Below, in pieces: positions 6,456 to 13,949 of a stretch of DNA of 42,304 bases; positions within the stretch are counted from its first letter, which is position 1; each line of letters starts with the position of its first letter. Position numbers and translations under genes: made by a program. The DNA is from a virus. Under the pieces are notes generated by a model, which saw only the letters and a list, made by a program, of their open reading frames with translations, was not told the origin of the DNA and did no database searches. The stretch spans positions 1 to 42,304 of IMG/VR virus record IMGVR_UViG_3300028920_000135; one strand, given 5' to 3'.

Positions 6456-7306
6456 TTTTCACCGCACCCTTTGTAATCTTCAAATTTTTCACATTTTTTA
6501 AAAATGAATTTATTATTACACCATCTTGCTACTTTTTTTTGTAATTTATCTTTTTTGTTAAAAGGCATAACAAACGGATCAACTCCAAGCTCTCTCAACT
6601 TTATGATTCTATACAAATCCTCTTCGTGTGTACTCCAATATCCTATTAATACATAACACATTATTTTATATGGTTTTATGTGTTCACACATTTCTTTTAT
6701 TTTAGGCAACACATTTTCTTTCGGATTATCCCACGCTATGTGGATTTGTTTATAATGTTTTAATTTATTCAGCCAGTAAGCCTGTTCGCTTGTCATAATT
6801 CTTACGTCTACACCATGAAAATTAACTTTTTGATTTTTTTCTATCAAATAATCAATTGCTTTTTTCCATTCTGGATTAGCAAAGAAGTTATTGTCAAATA
6901 TTTCTATGTGTTTACCTTTTAAATTAAGTTCCATCGGTTCTACAGGATAAATATACCCTTCTTTTTCTCTAACTACGCAAAACGGACAGTTTCGTATGCA
7001 ACCTCTTGAAAAAAACTGTATCGAATAATCACAATTAGGATATATTGAATAATCCGGTTGACATTTTTCAATTTCATCTGGCAATTTACTTTGAATATCG
7101 TATCCTGTACCACCTTTTATAACTTCATCAGCATTGATGCAATAATTAATATCTTTTGTGAAATCAAACAATTTTGAAATATAAACTTTGTCAAATTTTT
7201 CAAAAAATGTATTAACCCATTTTGCATTTTCTCCATAATAAGTTTTTATTTTCATTAATGGCAATACAGGCATTTTGCTATCTAAATCAATCAATCCTAC
7301 TTTCAC
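6452..7306 (-). CDS. Radical SAM superfamily enzyme
   Basis: 284 aa. The [4Fe-4S]-binding CxxxCxxC is at C103, C107 and C110 (SRGCIRNCPFCVV). It follows an N-terminal part that opens like phage and prophage radical SAM proteins (MKVGLIDLDS...LMKI) and carries INADEVIKGGTGYD near 57-70. Downstream barrel strands follow (IEIFDNNF, VNFHGVDVRI, IHIAWDNP, YVLIGYWSTHEEDLYRI). The family cleaves S-adenosylmethionine to a 5'-deoxyadenosyl radical. The substrate of this phage branch is not established. It sits 14 bases after the PAPS-reductase-like gene, so the two may act on one substrate, for example a nucleotide or tRNA modification. Confidence 0.88.
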   Translation of the reverse strand: MKVGLIDLDSKMPVLPLMKIKTYYGENAKWVNTFFEKFDKVYISKLFDFTKDINYCINADEVIKGGTGYDIQSKLPDEIEKCQPDYSIYPNCDYSIQFFSRGCIRNCPFCVVREKEGYIYPVEPMELNLKGKHIEIFDNNFFANPEWKKAIDYLIEKNQKVNFHGVDVRIMTSEQAYWLNKLKHYKQIHIAWDNPKENVLPKIKEMCEHIKPYKIMCYVLIGYWSTHEEDLYRIIKLRELGVDPFVMPFNKKDKLQKKVARWCNNKFIFKKCEKFEDYKGCGEK

Positions 7307-7320
7307 ATTTCACCGTCCAA

Positions 7321-7995
7321 TTAGAATAATTTTAATTGTCTATTTTCACTTTTAAATCTTTTTTCAAGCTGTTCTAAAGTATAATCACTTCTAAAACTTC
7401 TTTCTGAAAACTTATCTAATATTTTCATTTTTTTCCAGTATTTAGGGTATACATTGTAAATAGTTCTAAGCTCTCCTATCCTTTGCAATGGACATAAAAA
7501 ACAACTTAATCTATCAAATTCTTCATATAATCCTGACCAATCAAAACCTTTGTTATAACAATATTCAAGTGCTTCTTTTTCTGTTATTTTCCATTCATAT
7601 AAAGGGTATTTTTTATATTCTGTAGGTTTATATCTTTTAGGTTCATCATAAGCAATTCCAATACATTCAATATAATTGTTTTTTTCATATTTTCCGTTCA
7701 AATACTTTTTTATTGGTTGAATTTTTAACAAAGTAGTACACCATCTATTTTTGAAATCGCTCCAATGATATTTTTTAATCCCTTCCTCAAATGTTATGTT
7801 ACCTCTTATTGTTGTAAATAATATCTCATTAGGTATGTAATCCTTAACTTTTTCAATATGCTTATACATTTCTTCAAATTCTGCTCCAACTACATCTGCA
7901 TAAACCACCTCGTTAATCTGTATGCCTTTTTCAATCATCATAAGAAGCATTGCTGTGCTGTCTTTTCCACCCGAAAAACTAACTATATTTGTCAT
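7321..7995 (-). CDS. PAPS-reductase-like (PP-loop) protein
   Basis: 224 aa. It opens with the PP-loop SFSGGKDST (residues 6-14), the nucleotide-binding motif of the adenylyl-transfer alpha hydrolases. C86 (RWCTTLLK) and a CxxC at 165-168 (CFLCPL) give the layout of DndC/PAPS-reductase-like proteins that may bind an iron-sulfur cluster. In bacteria relatives reduce PAPS or put sulfur into DNA (DndC). In phages the role is unknown. Directly upstream of a radical SAM gene. Sulfur insertion into nucleic acid is possible but there is no dnd set here. Confidence 0.82.
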   Translation of the reverse strand: MTNIVSFSGGKDSTAMLLMMIEKGIQINEVVYADVVGAEFEEMYKHIEKVKDYIPNEILFTTIRGNITFEEGIKKYHWSDFKNRWCTTLLKIQPIKKYLNGKYEKNNYIECIGIAYDEPKRYKPTEYKKYPLYEWKITEKEALEYCYNKGFDWSGLYEEFDRLSCFLCPLQRIGELRTIYNVYPKYWKKMKILDKFSERSFRSDYTLEQLEKRFKSENRQLKLF

Positions 7996-8273
7996 TTTTC
8001 ACCGTCTAATTTTCGAAACTCAACATCCAGCATATCACCGACTTTCGTATCTTGCTGATACAACTGATTCAATACACAATTCATATACCACCACTTACCC
8101 AGCAACTCATCTGGTGCGTCAGGTATAACACATCCAACATTGATAACTTGCTTTTCCTTCTTACCGTTGACATCGTACTCAAACACTTGCTTTTCTGTTA
8201 CTTGTTTGCAAGGATATTTTGATATAGCTTTTAAGCCGCGGATATACGAATGCACAAAATTCTCAACGTTCAT
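7992..8273 (-). CDS. Hypothetical protein, 93 aa
   Basis: A soluble protein with a conserved-looking WWYMNC segment in the middle and a strand-rich second half. Its TGA overlaps the ATG of the PAPS-reductase-like gene (ATGA) and its start lies inside the end of the 70-aa gene, so it is part of the same translational chain. Two cysteines (VGCVIP and YMNC) could bind metal. No family recognised; a partner of the PAPS-reductase-like protein is one option. Confidence 0.55.
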   Translation of the reverse strand: MNVENFVHSYIRGLKAISKYPCKQVTEKQVFEYDVNGKKEKQVINVGCVIPDAPDELLGKWWYMNCVLNQLYQQDTKVGDMLDVEFRKLDGEK

Positions 8274-8475
8274 TTTTCGTTAAAATATTAAGTATGTCAA
8301 TAAAATACTTCTTCATTTTTTCATCTTCGATTTTGCGAAACTTCTCAATTATCTGCTGTTCTTCTTCTGTGATTTCAACTTTTGCAAATTGAAATATTTC
8401 CCATTCTAATTTACCTTGTTCATCTATTGCTTCCACTTCCAAGTCATATTTTGATACATTGCTATAATCTTCCAT
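8263..8475 (-). CDS. Hypothetical acidic protein, 70 aa
   Basis: Highly charged and mostly helical, with an acidic core (EVEAIDEQGKLEWEIFQF and ITEEEQQIIEKF). Ribosome site AGAGGTGTAAAG before the ATG, similar to that of the next gene upstream (GAGGTGTAAAG), which suggests a duplicated leader. It overlaps the following gene by 11 bases. Not recognised. Confidence 0.55.
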   Translation of the reverse strand: MEDYSNVSKYDLEVEAIDEQGKLEWEIFQFAKVEITEEEQQIIEKFRKIEDEKMKKYFIDILNILTKNER

Positions 8476-8477
8476 CT

Positions 8478-8744
8478 TTACACCTCTTTTCCCATTTCTT
8501 TCAATAATTGTTCAAATTCTTCTTTTGTCATATTGTTATCAATAAACCTTTCTTCAACTTCATCAAAAGGTCTTAAATGCTTTGATAAAATGCTTTTTGC
8601 TTCTCTTTTTGCATTTTCTATCGCCATTTCAACTTTTAAATTAATATATTCTTCTTCCGTCATATCCCAGTGAGTCGGACAATCGACTATAGTTGAAAAT
8701 CTGCAATATAATCCGTTTGGTTGTTGTGCTATAAATGCACCCAT
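8478..8744 (-). CDS. Conserved phage hypothetical protein, 88 aa
   Basis: The N-terminus MGAFIAQQPNGLYCRFSTIV followed by DCPTHWDMTEEEY is a type I have seen repeatedly in clostridial phages and prophages, without a known function. The first half looks like a small beta domain and the second half is a charged helix pair (EEVEERF, MTKEEFEQLLKEMG). Strong GGAGG site. It is spaced two bases from both neighbours' ends, consistent with an operon. Confidence 0.65.
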   Translation of the reverse strand: MGAFIAQQPNGLYCRFSTIVDCPTHWDMTEEEYINLKVEMAIENAKREAKSILSKHLRPFDEVEERFIDNNMTKEEFEQLLKEMGKEV

Positions 8745-8746
8745 CT

Positions 8747-9064
8747 TTACACCTCCACAATTTCAGCTATTTTCTTGCATAACACCTCATATTCTTTGCT
8801 GCCAATATCCAACTTTAGCAAGTACGCTTTTAAGTCTTCGTATTTCTGTATTTTTTTATCTGTTATTTTTTTTATGCTCTTTTTAATACCGACTGGTTTA
8901 TAATTTGGTTTTTCTTTCATATTTGATTCAAAATATTCACATTGCTTTTGATCCTTGAATCTACAAACTCTTTGAAAAATCAAATGATTTTTTTTAATAT
9001 TTTTATTGGTACATTCAAAATTACTATTATTCCCATAAATACAATGATTAACTATCTTTGCCAT
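8747..9064 (-). CDS. Cys-rich hypothetical protein, 105 aa
   Basis: Four cysteines in the first 43 residues (HCIYG, FECTN, RVCRF, QCEYF) suggest a metal-binding N-terminal domain. A basic linker and a helical C-terminus with a further cysteine follow. GAGAGTGAT precedes the ATG. Co-directional and tightly spaced with both neighbours. A small nucleic-acid-binding or recruitment protein is plausible but unproven. Confidence 0.55.
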   Translation of the reverse strand: MAKIVNHCIYGNNSNFECTNKNIKKNHLIFQRVCRFKDQKQCEYFESNMKEKPNYKPVGIKKSIKKITDKKIQKYEDLKAYLLKLDIGSKEYEVLCKKIAEIVEV

Positions 9065-9068
9065 CTAA

Positions 9069-9452
9069 TCACTCTCCCCAATCAGGCAATTCAATGCCTT
9101 CTAATATTTGCTTATATGCAAATTCACTTTTATGTTTTTCGATAATACATTTTATTTCTTCAAGTTCTGTATATTTTTCTAATTCCCATATATTTTCAGC
9201 TGTCACGCTATTCTCAATGTCTTCGAGTAGTTTTAGCCAACTTCCAATTTTGATATAATCAAAAACATTTTTGTCTTCAAAATAGGATTGTTTCTTGATA
9301 TCTCTTATAATGTCTGACTTAATAATTTCATAGTTTCCGTTTTGTTTATAACAAAATAACCGTACTTTTTCTAATTTTATTATTTTATGTTTTTTAATTA
9401 TTTTGTAAGCTCTATTTAATTTGTCGATTATTGCACTATCAAACAAATCCAT
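9069..9452 (-). CDS. Hypothetical helical protein, 127 aa
   Basis: Predicted almost fully helical and basic at the N-terminus (LNRAYKIIKKHKIIKLEKVRLF), acidic in the second half. Its ATG overlaps the TAA of the DnaB helicase gene (TAATG), with AAGGATT as ribosome site, so it is translated with the helicase. That coupling hints at a replication role, but no motif supports it. Not recognised. Confidence 0.55.
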   Translation of the reverse strand: MDLFDSAIIDKLNRAYKIIKKHKIIKLEKVRLFCYKQNGNYEIIKSDIIRDIKKQSYFEDKNVFDYIKIGSWLKLLEDIENSVTAENIWELEKYTELEEIKCIIEKHKSEFAYKQILEGIELPDWGE

Positions 9453-10753
9453 TAATTAATCCTTGTCGTATAATCCTGTATTCTTTGATATTCGCCAAAA
9501 AATCTAGCAAAATTATTTCCAGTCTCGCCGTCACGATTTTTAGAAGTTATTATCTCCATTATACCTTTCATTTCAGTGTCTTCATTGTAATATTCGTCAC
9601 GATACAAAAATATAACTGTATCTGCATCTTCTTCTAACGCTCCTGATTCTCTAAGGTCAGATAACATTGGTCTCTTATCACTCCTTTGTTCTACAGCTCT
9701 ACTAAGTTGGGATAAGCATATAACAGGTATTTTTAAGTCTCTAGCAAGTTGTTTTAATGATTTAGATATATACGAAACTTGTAAATCTTTTCTTTGAAAT
9801 TTTTCGTTAGTTCTTATTAATGTGATATGATCTAAAATTATAAAATCAATATTGTTTTTCATTTTTTCAATTTTAGCAGTTGAAATTATATTGTTTAAAT
9901 AATTATTAGCTTTATCATCAATTAACAAAGTTTTTTTAAATAAGTTTCTAATCTCGTTATATCTATTCCCTAGCAATTCTTTTATTTTACCGTTTTCAAA
10001 ATGTTTTTTAACTACATCTAATTTAATTGACATAATATTTGCAATTATTCTTTGCAATAATTTTCTGTTGTTCATTTCAAGACTAAACATTAGCCCTTTT
10101 TTATCTTGTTTAAAGTTATTATATGCTATATTAATTGCAAATGCAGTTTTACCCATACTTGGTCTAGCTGCTAAAATTATAAGATCACCATTCGCTAAAT
10201 TTACTCGTTTATCTACTGATTCAATATAAGTTTTTATACCTTCAATTTTACCATGCTTTTTTATTTCCTCTGCTGTTCTTTCTTCTTCATCTAATATTTC
10301 ATTAATATTCTTTGGTCTATTGTTTCCGCTTCCTCTAGTATTAATTTCTATCATAGTATTTTCTAAAATTTCAATAATATTTGTGCTGGTCTGATCATGT
10401 TCTATTTCCTGTATTGTGTTAATTATTTTCCTTCTGTCACTATATTCTCTTATTATTTCTAAATAATTTTTAACCCTGGATGATATTGTTGTTCCTTCTT
10501 TTAGATAATCTGCAAATTCCATTAAAAAATTACTCTTATATGATTCGTTTATACATTCTTCAATTAGCACACTATCAATAATTTTACCTGATTTGCTAAT
10601 CTCTTGCATAGTTTTATATATTTCTTGATTGAACCGATTATAAAAATCTTCATAATTTAAAGTCAATTGAATCGCATATATTAAATCAGGTTTTAACATT
10701 ATCGAACCTAATAAAGCTCTTTCAGCATTTAAATTATAGATAGGCTTATTCAT
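9452..10753 (-). CDS. dnaB: Replicative DNA helicase, DnaB family
   Basis: 433 aa. The N-terminal DnaB domain (NLNAERALLGSIMLKPDLI) is followed by the RecA-like motor: Walker A ARPSMGKT at 196-203, Walker B FIILDH at 304-309, DnaB motif SLSQLSRAVEQR-type at 347-357 and DLRESGALEEDADTVIFLYRDEYY at 366-389. It forms hexamers that unwind DNA ahead of the fork. The ATG lies inside the stop of the helicase loader gene, and upstream are the loader and replisome organiser, the standard order in Gram-positive phages. The length is normal for the family. Confidence 0.95.
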   Translation of the reverse strand: MNKPIYNLNAERALLGSIMLKPDLIYAIQLTLNYEDFYNRFNQEIYKTMQEISKSGKIIDSVLIEECINESYKSNFLMEFADYLKEGTTISSRVKNYLEIIREYSDRRKIINTIQEIEHDQTSTNIIEILENTMIEINTRGSGNNRPKNINEILDEEERTAEEIKKHGKIEGIKTYIESVDKRVNLANGDLIILAARPSMGKTAFAINIAYNNFKQDKKGLMFSLEMNNRKLLQRIIANIMSIKLDVVKKHFENGKIKELLGNRYNEIRNLFKKTLLIDDKANNYLNNIISTAKIEKMKNNIDFIILDHITLIRTNEKFQRKDLQVSYISKSLKQLARDLKIPVICLSQLSRAVEQRSDKRPMLSDLRESGALEEDADTVIFLYRDEYYNEDTEMKGIMEIITSKNRDGETGNNFARFFGEYQRIQDYTTRIN

Positions 10754-11015
10754 CTTTTATTCCATACATTCTATCAATATCAACTCTTGTAAGATAGTCT
10801 TTTTCTATGTGCTTATATATCTCGCCGATTGTAGGAAAATAACTTGTTTCTTTGTTTTTGTATAGTTTAATTTTAGCTCTTTGAAGTTGTCTTATGCTTA
10901 TTTTATCTTTAAGAAATATGTCATAGTACAATTTTGCTTTTTCTTTAGATACAGGAGAGTACATCGTCACTAATTCCTTTATAAAGTCATCGAATTCTTT
11001 TTTATCTAATCCCAT
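10746..11015 (-). CDS. Helicase loader / inhibitor, G39P-like
   Basis: 89 aa from the ATG at 11015; a TTG at 11024 is possible and neither has an ideal ribosome site. A compact all-helical protein (KEFDDFIKELVTMYSP, ISIRQLQRAKIKLYKN, YFPTIGEIYKHI) with the PTIGEIYK-type segment typical of the SPP1 G39P group. That group binds the phage helicase and delivers it to the organiser. The position between organiser and DnaB fits exactly. The domain call rests on size, composition and position. Confidence 0.7.
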   Translation of the reverse strand: MGLDKKEFDDFIKELVTMYSPVSKEKAKLYYDIFLKDKISIRQLQRAKIKLYKNKETSYFPTIGEIYKHIEKDYLTRVDIDRMYGIKDE

Positions 11016-11788
11016 ATACTCCAATCTTTATCAACTCCTTTTTCTTTTTCGTCATATTTTCCTTCTAAAACTTTCACTATGTTATTATCATTAACTATTA
11101 ACCAATCAATGTCAGCCTTCCATGTTCTGCCGTTTTTATCTGCTATCTTTCCTGTTGCAAATTTACTATCTGCTAATTTATCAATAGCAAGTTTAAAATC
11201 ATCTATTGAGTTTTCTTCTATTCTTAGTTTTATTTTTTCTTTTCTTTTACTGGAAAGATTTCTGATTGCAGGTAATTCTTTTTTACTGTTCCAATGTTCT
11301 TTTATTTCTGTGTAATTTATTCTATTAAAATTATCATTTGCAATAACAGCATCTTCTATATCTTTGCCTAACTCTAAACTATCCTTAACTAACTCTAACC
11401 TAACCTTACCTGTGTCTACAAATTGTATACATTTTGTATCCAACGTGTATCCTTTATTTTCCTTTACCAATAATATTTGTTTTTCTTTAGTATGAACGCT
11501 TTCTTTATATCTGTCTTTTTGTATATAATTATGTATTTTCCAATGCTTTATAATTACTATTCCATTCTCAAATTCATAAATAAATTTTTTTATTCTAAGC
11601 AATGAAAGTTCATCATCATTACAACCTAACATTCTCATTATTCTTTTAGGGCTATTAACAAAACCATCATCATCTGCCCTCATGCCTAAATGAAAGTATA
11701 GACACTGTGTGCTAAGTGGCATATCCAAAAAAGCATCACTGTCAATTATTGTTTTAGCAAACATTCTACGTTCCGCCGATTTAAACAC
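11006..11788 (-). CDS. Replisome organiser, DnaD-like N-terminal domain
   Basis: 260 aa. The opening ERRMFAKTIIDSDAFLDMPLS then QCLYFHLGMRADDDGFV and the KHWKIHNYIQKDRY segment are hallmarks of Gram-positive phage replisome organisers. These have a winged-helix origin-binding domain, and a C-terminal domain recruits the loader and helicase. A basic C-terminal half carries KNGRTWKADIDWLI. The start is a GTG overlapping AGGGGG; an ATG at residue 9 is possible. The phage origin is often within such a gene. Between 11380 and 11440 short repeated blocks of the CTAACTCTAACC type occur and could be origin iterons. Confidence 0.85.
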   Translation of the reverse strand: MFKSAERRMFAKTIIDSDAFLDMPLSTQCLYFHLGMRADDDGFVNSPKRIMRMLGCNDDELSLLRIKKFIYEFENGIVIIKHWKIHNYIQKDRYKESVHTKEKQILLVKENKGYTLDTKCIQFVDTGKVRLELVKDSLELGKDIEDAVIANDNFNRINYTEIKEHWNSKKELPAIRNLSSKRKEKIKLRIEENSIDDFKLAIDKLADSKFATGKIADKNGRTWKADIDWLIVNDNNIVKVLEGKYDEKEKGVDKDWSIWD

Positions 11789-11791
11789 CCC

Positions 11792-11974
11792 CTAACTTTT
11801 TGAACTGTCATAAAATTTTGTTTTTTCTAAAAAACTATCAATGATTTCTTCATAATCAGCTATTATGCCTCTATACTTAAAAGCCATAATTGATAAATCT
11901 TCTTTACTAAAACTTTCAAAATAATTAATAGCAATTTTTTCATCTTCTTCTGAAAGTTGATATCTAATTTTCAA
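11792..11974 (-). CDS. Hypothetical protein, 60 aa, TTG start
   Basis: A TTG start (11974) is adjacent to the TAA of the ribbon-helix-helix gene, with AGAGGTGAAA as ribosome site. Two helices with a charged surface (SEEDEKIAINYFESFSKEDL and ADYEEIIDSFLEKTKF). It lies between the regulator and the replisome organiser. Function unknown; perhaps an accessory of replication initiation. Confidence 0.55.
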   Translation of the reverse strand: MKIRYQLSEEDEKIAINYFESFSKEDLSIMAFKYRGIIADYEEIIDSFLEKTKFYDSSKS

Positions 11975-12130
11975 TTATTTCACCTCTCTTTTTTCTTTTT
12001 CAGCCTTTATCAACCTTTCAAGAACAGAGTTTGAAGTTGTGCTTTCTTCTGCTGCCATAATTTTTAATGCTTTAACTATCCAGAATGGCAATGTAGTAAC
12101 GAATCTTACCTTTTGATTTTCAATTCCCAA
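11975..12130 (-). CDS. Ribbon-helix-helix regulator of the replication operon, 51 aa
   Basis: Read directly: a perfect GGAGGTGAT precedes a TTG start (12130), and the stop is TAA. The fold matches Arc/CopG: strand QKVRFVTTLP, helix A FWIVKALKIMAAEE, turn STTSN, helix B SVLERLIKAEKEKR. It is the first gene after the perfect promoter at 12157-12185. Repression of its own promoter, and hence of organiser, loader and helicase, is likely. It shares this arrangement with the genes at 4304 and 19263, although their sequences differ, so each probably reads its own operator. Confidence 0.7.
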   Translation of the reverse strand: MGIENQKVRFVTTLPFWIVKALKIMAAEESTTSNSVLERLIKAEKEKREVK

Positions 12131-12156
12131 TTTTATCACCTCCATTAATATACCAT

Positions 12157-12185
12157 ATTATACATTAGTGTTATACATTTGTCAA
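12157..12185 (-). promoter_or_regulatory. Perfect consensus promoter of the replication operon
   Basis: On the minus strand TTGACA (12180-12185), a 17-base spacer and TATAAT (12157-12162). The element ATGTATAA occurs twice, 14 bases apart, once in the spacer and once across the -10. This direct repeat is a candidate operator for the ribbon-helix-helix protein encoded just downstream. Confidence 0.88.
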
Positions 12186-12196
12186 GCGAAAGTTTT

Positions 12197-12220
12197 AAAA
12201 TAAGGGCATATTTCAGCCCT
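12197..12220 (-). terminator. Probable weak terminator before the replication promoter
   Basis: On the minus strand a five-pair AGGGC/GCCCT stem (12203-12220) with an eight-base loop is followed by TATTTT. The stop codon of the upstream gene (12219-12221) is in the stem. The short T-run makes it leaky, but its place just before a promoter supports an operon boundary. Confidence 0.55.
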
Positions 12221-12377
12221 ATTCTTCATCATCAAAACTAATTATTAATTCCATTTTGTTTTTTTTAGCAATTGTAATTAAAGTTTCAAATTCATTTTTG
12301 TCATTAATAATTAATGCTACATTTTCTTTACCTTCGCAAACTGATTTATAAGTGGAAGTTGTCAATATAACTTTCAT
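12219..12377 (-). CDS. Hypothetical protein, 52 aa
   Basis: Read directly: AGGGGATGAT before the ATG (12377), stop TAG. A small alpha/beta protein (KVILTTSTYKSV, NVALIINDKNEFETLITIAKK, MELIISFDDEE). It follows the lipoprotein gene by 11 bases and ends in the terminator stem. Not recognised; last gene of its operon. Confidence 0.55.
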   Translation of the reverse strand: MKVILTTSTYKSVCEGKENVALIINDKNEFETLITIAKKNKMELIISFDDEE

Positions 12378-12388
12378 TTTATCATCCC

Positions 12389-12718
12389 CTATTCAAAATA
12401 TACATACTGCCCCCATATGTGAATACACATATCCTCATCAATATCAATATACGCAATTTCAGTTGTTGGATTCATGTGCATACCGAATCCATTAATATTG
12501 GTCCATGTCCAAGTTATTTGGTATCTTCCATCCTCGAGATGTAAGTCTGTGACATCGTTCAAAGGTAAGCCATAATCGCCGATGCTGGCTTGTGTGACTA
12601 TTTCCGTGTATACATAGCCACCGTCTTCTACATTCAGCCTGACAAGGTGCGTTTCTGGTTCAGCAGAACATCCGATTAATGTGATTAATATTATTAATGC
12701 TAATAGTATTTTTTTCAT
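12389..12718 (-). CDS. Small predicted lipoprotein, 109 aa
   Basis: The ATG at 12718 follows GGAGAG by eight bases. KKILLALIILITLIGCSAE is a classic lipoprotein signal: two lysines, a hydrophobic core and an LIGC lipobox, with C17 as the lipidated residue. The mature part (about 93 aa) is acidic and beta-rich with several aromatics (ITWTWTNINGFGMHM, IHIWGQYVYF). It should be anchored on the outer face of the host membrane. Phage lipoproteins often block superinfection or DNA entry, which is a family-level expectation and not shown here. Located among early genes, away from lysis genes. Confidence 0.75.
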   Translation of the reverse strand: MKKILLALIILITLIGCSAEPETHLVRLNVEDGGYVYTEIVTQASIGDYGLPLNDVTDLHLEDGRYQITWTWTNINGFGMHMNPTTEIAYIDIDEDMCIHIWGQYVYFE

Positions 12719-12723
12719 TTTAA

Positions 12724-12897
12724 TCACTCTCCTAACATAATTTGAATTTCTACAAGTTTTTTATCTTGTATCACATACACGATATCTTCAACAATATACA
12801 TATTACCGAATAACATTATTTTTTCATTTTTGCGAGGCACTAGAAACATTTTTATCTCTGTTACAAATTCTGATTTGTGATAGTATTTTATTTCCAT
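12724..12897 (-). CDS. Hypothetical protein, 57 aa
   Basis: Read directly: AGAGGTGAAC before the ATG (12897), stop TGA inside the next gene's ribosome site. A small, probably all-beta protein (IKYYHKSEFVTEIKMFLVP, IMLFGNMYIVEDIVYVIQ, KLVEIQIMLGE). It overlaps the upstream gene by ten bases. The pattern resembles small phage proteins with a barrel fold, but no family is recognised. Confidence 0.6.
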   Translation of the reverse strand: MEIKYYHKSEFVTEIKMFLVPRKNEKIMLFGNMYIVEDIVYVIQDKKLVEIQIMLGE

Positions 12898-13343
12898 TTG
12901 TTCACCTCTGCTAATCTAACACAAGACCATGCGCATCTAGTAGCAATTGCATCTGTTTGTGTGCTTGTCCATTTAGTTTTTCCTTCTACAAATACAGTTA
13001 GAGCACCACTTTCTGTCACTCCTGCAAAATGACCTCTATACCATTTTTTACCGTCATGGCTCATTTCAACTTTTGTATCAATCTGTACTTTTGACCAGTT
13101 AACTTCTTCTTTAATATCAGTTAGCCATTCTTTTTTGAAATACCAAATAGTATTATCGTCAAAATATTCATAATCATATTCATCATCTACTATTTTTTTT
13201 AATTTAATGGTTTTTCCTATATATTTGTTTGTGCCAAAGCCCCAATCGCCTTTTTCAAATTCTATACTATCATTTGAATATCCTACAACCTTTTCAATGT
13301 CAAGTATTTCTTTCAACGTCTTAACTTTCGCTTTTATTTCCAT
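12888..13343 (-). CDS. Phage beta-barrel domain protein, 151 aa
   Basis: The start at 13343 is chosen because AAGGAGG lies just before it; an upstream GTG in frame at 13364 has none. The C-terminal half (IDTKVEMSHDGKKWYRGHFAG, ALTVFVEGKTKWTS, AWSCVRLAE) matches a small module I know from many phage early proteins of unknown function (V-DGK-W--R-FA ... G-T-WT ... W---RLAE). The N-terminal half is acidic. A hairpin (13358-13383) sits between its ribosome site and the DUF551 gene. Confidence 0.6.
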   Translation of the reverse strand: MEIKAKVKTLKEILDIEKVVGYSNDSIEFEKGDWGFGTNKYIGKTIKLKKIVDDEYDYEYFDDNTIWYFKKEWLTDIKEEVNWSKVQIDTKVEMSHDGKKWYRGHFAGVTESGALTVFVEGKTKWTSTQTDAIATRCAWSCVRLAEVNKWK

Positions 13344-13357
13344 ACTTACCTCCTTGT

Positions 13358-13383
13358 ACGTCACCGACCGTAGCCGATGACGT
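13358..13383 (-). promoter_or_regulatory. Inverted repeat next to a ribosome site
   Basis: ACGTCA (13358-13363) and TGACGT (13378-13383) pair around a 14-base GC-rich loop that contains three CGG triplets. On the minus strand it ends four bases before AAGGAGG of the 12888-13343 gene. It is unusually GC-rich for this region. It could be a protein-binding site, an mRNA processing signal or a translation-control hairpin; there is no T-run, so it is not a terminator. Confidence 0.45.
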
Positions 13384-13411
13384 GGTTTTGTTGGTTTTGC
13401 TTATTTGATGC

Positions 13412-13627
13412 TTATTTGATAGGTGGTTCAGGCAATGGCATCCAATACTCAATTTCATGTATGTGATACATAAAATCGTCACCGCTTGAATCGTCCCAGC
13501 ATTGATGATAATGATTGAAAACTAATATTTCTATATTGCCGTTCCTATAAGTAATACAAAGTGTTTGACTATGTATTAGACTGTCACTTTTTTTAGGCAA
13601 TCTTTCACTTGTTTTTATCCATTCCAT
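13412..13627 (-). CDS. DUF551 domain protein, 71 aa
   Basis: EWIKTSERLPKKSD at the N-terminus and EIEYWMPLPEPP at the C-terminus are the signature ends of DUF551, a short phage and prophage protein of unknown function. The region between is beta-rich (LCITYRNGNIEILVFNHYHQCW). Ribosome site GAGGTGAT. Sits downstream of the SpoVG-like gene within the recombination module. Confidence 0.8.
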   Translation of the reverse strand: MEWIKTSERLPKKSDSLIHSQTLCITYRNGNIEILVFNHYHQCWDDSSGDDFMYHIHEIEYWMPLPEPPIK

Positions 13628-13637
13628 TTATATCACC

Positions 13638-13949
13638 TCAATCTCCAAATGGAAACTCAAAATTATCAGAATCTGAACTATTCGGATTATTTGATTTGTT
13701 TAGCTTGTTATATTCGGCTAAAACTGATTCCTGTATGTTCTGCCTAAACTCTTTATTTAATGCGAAGACTTGATCTTTATATTCTCCATTCGGCATTTTT
13801 CTTGATGGCATAGATACAAAGTCACCGTTGCGACCTGTCATGACTTTTAAGCCTTTCACTACAAGCGCATTCTCAATTGTAATATCTGCGAATGCTTTTA
13901 AACTTCCTTCTGATTCTGATAATCTAACTCTTACCTCTGTTATTTTCAT
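13638..13949 (-). CDS. spoVG: SpoVG-family DNA-binding protein
   Basis: 103 aa from the ATG at 13949, which has a perfect AAGGAGGT. KITEVRVRL..SEGSLKAFADITIENALVVKGLKV, the MPSRK motif and NGEYKDQVFALN match SpoVG. SpoVG proteins bind DNA or RNA and regulate gene expression; phage copies often travel with ERF and HNHc nucleases. The acidic C-terminus (NSSDSDNFEFPFGD) resembles a single-strand-binding-protein tail. An in-frame upstream GTG at 14024 could add 25 residues, but the ribosome site supports the shorter form. No SSB gene is seen in the window, so it may take that role (inference). Confidence 0.85.
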   Translation of the reverse strand: MKITEVRVRLSESEGSLKAFADITIENALVVKGLKVMTGRNGDFVSMPSRKMPNGEYKDQVFALNKEFRQNIQESVLAEYNKLNKSNNPNSSDSDNFEFPFGD

